Positions 33,638 through 34,420 of a stretch of 34,420 nt of DNA are shown here, piece after piece; the first letter of the stretch is position 1; each line of letters begins with the position of its first letter. The stretch comes from Planctomycetota bacterium. Lineage in GTDB: Bacteria > Planctomycetota > Planctomycetia > Planctomycetales > Planctomycetaceae. The notes beneath the pieces are model-generated. The model was not told the DNA's origin. It made no database searches and saw nothing but the letters and a program-made list of their open reading frames with translations. The DNA lies in assembly GCA_003388505.1 (NCBI GenBank), contig QQVO01000017.1, positions 1-34,420 on the forward strand, read 5' to 3'. Position numbers and translations under genes: made by a program.

Positions 33638-33935
33638 TACTCACACGCGCGACTGGTGAATGTTCCGGCGTCACGCTGCCGGTTTGCGGGCGGGTGTTGA
33701 CTGAGGCTACGTATCGTCTGAGGGCGGCCAGGTCTTCCAAAAGGGGTTGCCAGCGTTGGCGGGGGATCTGTTGGCCGCAGATCGTTGCTGTCGGGCCAGC
33801 GGCGATGTCGGCGTCCAGGCTGGCGTAGAACTTCGTCGGCCCGGTGATGTATCGCCCCAGTCCGAGTGGAAACGGCTCAGCCGGCAACCGTTGCCGGTTT
33901 TCGCGGAACCAGGCAATCAGGAGTTCGCTGCGCAT
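33606..33935 (-). CDS. Element hypothetical protein, 109 aa
   Basis: I do not recognise this protein. It begins MRSELLIAWFRENRQRLPAE and is followed by PLGLGRYITGPTKFYASLDA; the rest is basic to neutral, and its end (SNERQPAITSD) looks disordered. GGGAGG lies 4-9 bases before the ATG at 33935, which is a strong start signal. A longer frame open to 34235 would overlap the neighbouring coding region and is less likely. The gene overlaps its upstream neighbour by 19 bases and the excisionase-like gene by 32 bases, as in compact phage or island operons. No function can be proposed. Confidence 0.7.
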   Translation of the reverse strand: MRSELLIAWFRENRQRLPAEPFPLGLGRYITGPTKFYASLDADIAAGPTATICGQQIPRQRWQPLLEDLAALRRYVASVNTRPQTGSVTPEHSPVARVSNERQPAITSD

Positions 33936-34420
33936 CGTGCCTCCCGTTCGTTGAGACCACGTGAGAGAAACTTCACGACGTCGGATGAGCGGCTTAGCGG
34001 ATCGAATCCGGCTGCCCGTGCATCGCGGTAGGTTTGCAGGGGACCCGGCTTGTCTTGCAGACACTCTTCGGCGAGCCCATCGAGATCGTCGGCCGTCATC
34101 TCCCGCAGATCGTCCTCTCGCAGTCGATCCGCCGATGGCGATGCTCCGGGCTTTCCCGGCGGCCAGCCCGTGTCGACTGATTGGCCGGCGTAGTGATTCT
34201 TCAGCCGCGCGTGGAGTGCTCCCGGTCCCCAACAATTGTCGGCCGCGTGCTGGCGGTAGTGAGCGATGATCGCATTCGCTTCGTCAATCGTGCCGCCGTG
34301 CTCTTGGAATGGCTCCAGGCACGTCCGGGGAGATTCCACTTTCAGATGAAACAACTCAGCCGCCACCGCCCCCCAGGATTTCTTTGGTGGTGTTGGTGGT
34401 GTTGGTGGTTTTGTTGTTTT
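33917..34420 (-). CDS. Element protein with Pro/Thr linker, 5' end outside window
   Basis: The frame has no stop between 33919 and the window edge, so this is the C-terminal part (about 167 residues) of a longer protein. At the edge it encodes a Lys/Thr/Pro-rich linker built of PPT units, followed by KKSWGAVAAELFHLK, an acidic and helical body (TIDEANAIIAHYRQHAADNC, WGPGALHARLKNHYAG) and the tail DDLDGLAEECLQDKPG to CAANS. A GTG at 34366 could start a shorter protein, but nothing favours it. I recognise no domain. Position upstream of the excisionase-like and integrase genes suggests an early or regulatory element gene (inference). Confidence 0.6.
   Translation of the reverse strand, partial: KTTKPPTPPTPPKKSWGAVAAELFHLKVESPRTCLEPFQEHGGTIDEANAIIAHYRQHAADNCWGPGALHARLKNHYAGQSVDTGWPPGKPGASPSADRLREDDLREMTADDLDGLAEECLQDKPGPLQTYRDARAAGFDPLSRSSDVVKFLSRGLNEREARCAANS
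34385..34411. repeat. Tandem TGGTGGTGT-type repeat at window edge
   Basis: The nine-base unit TGGTGGTGT occurs from 34385 about three times (third copy changed at the end). On the minus strand it encodes repeated Pro-Pro-Thr. The repeat runs toward the window edge, where it becomes Lys/Thr codons. It is a short coding minisatellite within the linker of the partial element protein. Confidence 0.7.

Overview
The window looks like a piece of a planctomycete chromosome (class Planctomycetia). Four things point that way: the C-terminus of a DUF1559 protein, a giant Ser/Thr kinase with cadherin-like repeats fused to a sulfatase-modifying-factor (FGE) domain, a secreted protein built almost wholly of WD40 repeats, and a tyrosine integrase whose catalytic motifs resemble those I associate with planctomycete islands. 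The DNA is GC-rich, and because of that several very long antisense ORFs are open without being genes. This taxonomic call is inference from gene families, not from a marker gene.

Layout. 1-9.4 kb (plus strand): end of a DUF1559 protein, the kinase/repeat/FGE-like fusion, a small hypothetical protein, a membrane-anchored FGE that keeps its catalytic cysteine pair, a hypothetical protein and a single-domain response regulator. 9.5-10.9 kb (minus): cardiolipin synthase. 11.4-16.3 kb (plus): a secreted thioredoxin-fold-like protein, the methionine pair metX-metW, and a three-gene set of a MotA/TolQ/ExbB-like channel, an ExbD-like protein with a coiled coil, and a small membrane-anchored protein. 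16.3-20.0 kb (minus): a 1228-residue protein of about 28 WD40 blades. 20.6-27.2 kb (plus): a secreted beta-propeller protein, serA, a DUF4404 protein, bioA and a secreted metallophosphoesterase. 27.5-29.1 kb (minus): a sodium:solute symporter overlapping a 57-residue single-pass protein. 29.5-31.9 kb (plus): a lipoprotein, a TIM-barrel isomerase/epimerase and a four-helix membrane protein. 32.0-34.4 kb: tRNA-Val(CAC) followed by the left end of an integrated element (integrase, excisionase-like protein, two island ORFs) that runs off the window.

How the parts fit. Housekeeping biosynthesis (serine, methionine, biotin, cardiolipin) is interspersed with planctomycete envelope and signalling proteins. 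The kinase carries an FGE-like fold that has lost both catalytic cysteines, while a catalytic-type FGE lies one gene downstream. The ExbB/ExbD-like genes overlap by one base and probably form one inner-membrane machine. The symporter and its mini-protein overlap as ATGA and are probably co-translated. The integrase reading frame ends inside the anticodon loop of the tRNA gene on the opposite strand, which marks the tRNA 3' half as the likely attachment site.

The most unusual signals are the alternating A/B (about 666 bp) higher-order repeat in the kinase ectodomain, the 28-blade (4 x 7) WD40 protein, the ExbB/ExbD-like cassette, the symporter mini-protein, the integrase-tRNA overlap, and two palindromic intergenic elements (about 21.86-21.99 kb and 27.28-27.44 kb).
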